The position numbers and the translations under genes are program-made. Below, one piece after another: positions 62,411 to 64,000 of a stretch of 64,000 nt of DNA (positions are counted from its first letter, which is position 1; each line of letters starts with the position of its first letter). The stretch is from Aphis gossypii (taxonomy: Eukaryota > Arthropoda > Insecta > Hemiptera > Aphididae): the NCBI RefSeq assembly GCF_020184175.1, contig NC_065533.1:53978351-54042350 (forward strand), in the 5' to 3' direction. The notes beneath the pieces are model-generated. The model had not been told where the DNA came from. It was given only the letters and a program-made list of their open reading frames with translations, and ran no database searches.

Positions 62411-63163
62411 AACAAAGTGAACAACACAAAAAACCATAAAGATACATATAGGCATAGGAATAAAAATACTCTTAAGCAACTAAAAGACGATATAAGAAAC
62501 AACTTAAACTCAAAAAGACATAAACAATGCAATTATACATGACCAAATAAATAAAAAAAACTGAAAAATTCAACGACTAATTAAAAGTTTTTAATGAAAG
62601 TAATGAGAAATTAAATAAAAAAATTGAAACTTTTTTAGAAAATCAAAAATCAAAAACGAACAAAAACAAATTTTTAAAACCTTCAAATTTAATGAGACGA
62701 AACAATTATTCTAATCAAAATTATATTAATAATGTGAAATTTAGTACTCGCCATTTTCCTCGAATTGAATTCCCGAATGAATTTTTACCGAAAGTCCGAA
62801 AAATTATATATCAGTTTTCCCGAAATGAAAAAATTTTAAAAACTTAAAAATTTTGTTATAATTGACGTATTTTTTATGTATTATATTTTATACCCATAAC
62901 TCAGCAATCACGACACAGATACATGTTTTTGAAACAAAAATAGTATTGAACCACCACACATACAATATGCCTCAAAAATAATCATAAAATAGAAAACTAT
63001 TATTTCCTTAACAAACCTACCTTAACATAATGCCAAATTTACGATAAAGTAAGGCACTCGGCAAAAAGACGAAGTTCCGAAACTATCGAAACTAATTTCT
63101 AGGTCAAACTCTACTATTAGATGTTCACCTTTATCTTCTAACTTCCTAAAATATAATTATAAA

Positions 63164-63370
63164 ATGAACATAATAACCGAACCACTATATATTAAAGTGA
63201 CATTAAACAGCATTACATTTCCAGAAACAATAGACATAGGAGCAAATATATGTTGCATTAGACATATGTTAATGCCCCGTGATAGTGAATTAAAATAAGA
63301 ACCTATCATATTAACAGGATTAAAAACTACATATCTAAATGTGTTTAGATTAATTTTAATTGAAATAAAA
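63164..63370 (+). pseudogene. Retropepsin-like aspartic protease, right copy
   Basis: Reads EPLYIKVTLNSITFPETIDI then GANICCIRHMLMPRDSELK, followed by TAA and continuing similarity after it. The family active-site Asp and Gly-Ala are kept. The stop is at the same codon as in the left copy. Confidence 0.65.
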
Positions 63371-63573
63371 TAAAACTCCCGCGAATTTTAAATTAAACCG
63401 TTTTCCATAAAATGCTTATCAGGTCATAAAGTAATTGTAAATACATTTTTATAACAACATAATTCCATCAAAGAATTCATAACTAATACACTAACATTGC
63501 ATAAAGATAATAATAGTAACAAACCTAATAATAATATTATAATAATACAAACTCATAGCGTTTATAATAGCAA

Positions 63574-63985
63574 CAATGTACATAGGTAATCTTAGAGAAG
63601 ACGTAAAAAATATTCTTCAAGCAAATTGAGGAAATCGAACTGCTCACTACATTTCTGCAGACTTAAAAATGAGCTAAATTTTGGCAGCACAAATTAGAAT
63701 CAATTTGGAGACGCCTTTGTTCAATTAAACAAGTTTAAACCAATGTTAGGTGAGACCGATCGGGAAGATTTTGTGAATAGAACAATTTTTTACTTAATAA
63801 GAAAGATTAAATATTTTCTAAAACCTTAAATTATGTGAACATATTGGGCGCCTCGCAAAATAAATTTCATGATTATAAAATTGCGATTCTCCCCATAGCA
63901 ACTAGACTAGACAAATAAAAAGGGTCCAGAATAAAACAATTAATTTATGATGGATTCCAAAACTTTAAAATACAATCGACTCTTG
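63574..63985 (+). pseudogene. Macro domain (OARD1/ALC1-like), right copy
   Basis: Frames joined by eye, with stops and shifts, read NLREDVKNILQAN, ISADLKM, LAAQIRINLETP, LNKFKPMLGETD, IFYLIRKIKYF, then YKIAILPIATRLDK and RIKQLIYDGFQNF. This is the order of conserved blocks in OARD1-type macro domains, including YYLITK-like and PRIGCGLD-like positions. The catalytic region is eroded and the copy cannot make a full protein. Confidence 0.65.
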
Positions 63986-64000
63986 ATAACTCGGAGTTCA

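Larger units (their letters stand above)
62790..64000 (+). repeat. Right arm of the large inverted repeat
   Basis: Reverse complement of about 59660-60840. It carries the protease and macro segments in + orientation and runs off the window edge. Confidence 0.85.

Noticed and set aside
62048..62479. Two 65-72 codon minus frames
   Set aside because: They lie antisense to the primer binding site and gag-like segment of the right retroelement.
1..64000. CRISPR array or prokaryotic operon
   Set aside because: No regularly spaced repeats with unique spacers; genes have introns, so this is eukaryotic DNA.

Overview
Eukaryotic, very AT-rich DNA with spliced genes and dense transposon debris. The frequent TAGGTAC/AGGTACCTAC words, the types of MITE and retroelement remnants and the gene content suggest a hemipteran insect, most likely an aphid. 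This is an inference; no species is assigned. Exon models were built by hand from reading frames, GT/AG sites and phase agreement.

Three genes look intact, all on the + strand. (1) At 1259-8147 is the C-terminal MID-PIWI half of a Piwi-clade Argonaute, nine exons with the catalytic Asp-Asp-His residues present; its N-terminus lies left of the window. (2) At 17827-24054 is a RING-H2 E3 ubiquitin ligase (five coding exons, 303 aa) whose last exon is strikingly GC-rich. (3) At 42612-56011 is a TTLL4-type tubulin polyglutamylase (21 exons, about 1,180 aa) with a tandemly duplicated N-terminal exon.

Broken genes and transposon coding debris lie between them: a yellow/MRJP-like fragment (8635-8933, -), a Mutator-like transposase relic (30130-30790, -), a Kelch-like (BACK-domain) pseudogene (36400-36769, -) and a 5'-truncated LINE (40849-41430, -). 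There are several hAT-like MITEs, two long imperfect palindromes that could fold into hairpin RNAs (18236-18655 and 32575-32935), and many copies of an AT-rich interspersed repeat.

The most unusual region is 58-64 kb. Two decayed copies of one LTR-type retroelement lie there in opposite orientation, as inverted arms of more than 1.1 kb. They encode a retropepsin-like protease, an OARD1/ALC1-like macro domain, an OTU-like cysteine protease motif (left copy) and a viral-glycoprotein (Env)-like segment (left copy). Both copies share the same two premature stops, and no reverse transcriptase is visible between the domains. The right copy has an LTR-like repeat, a tRNA-Lys-like primer binding site and a SAP-like gag region; a 560-bp MITE with a 9-bp target duplication is nested in its LTR. 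The element runs off the right edge of the window.

The Piwi gene and the retroelements, palindromes and MITEs are neighbours, but nothing in the sequence shows the genes act in one pathway.
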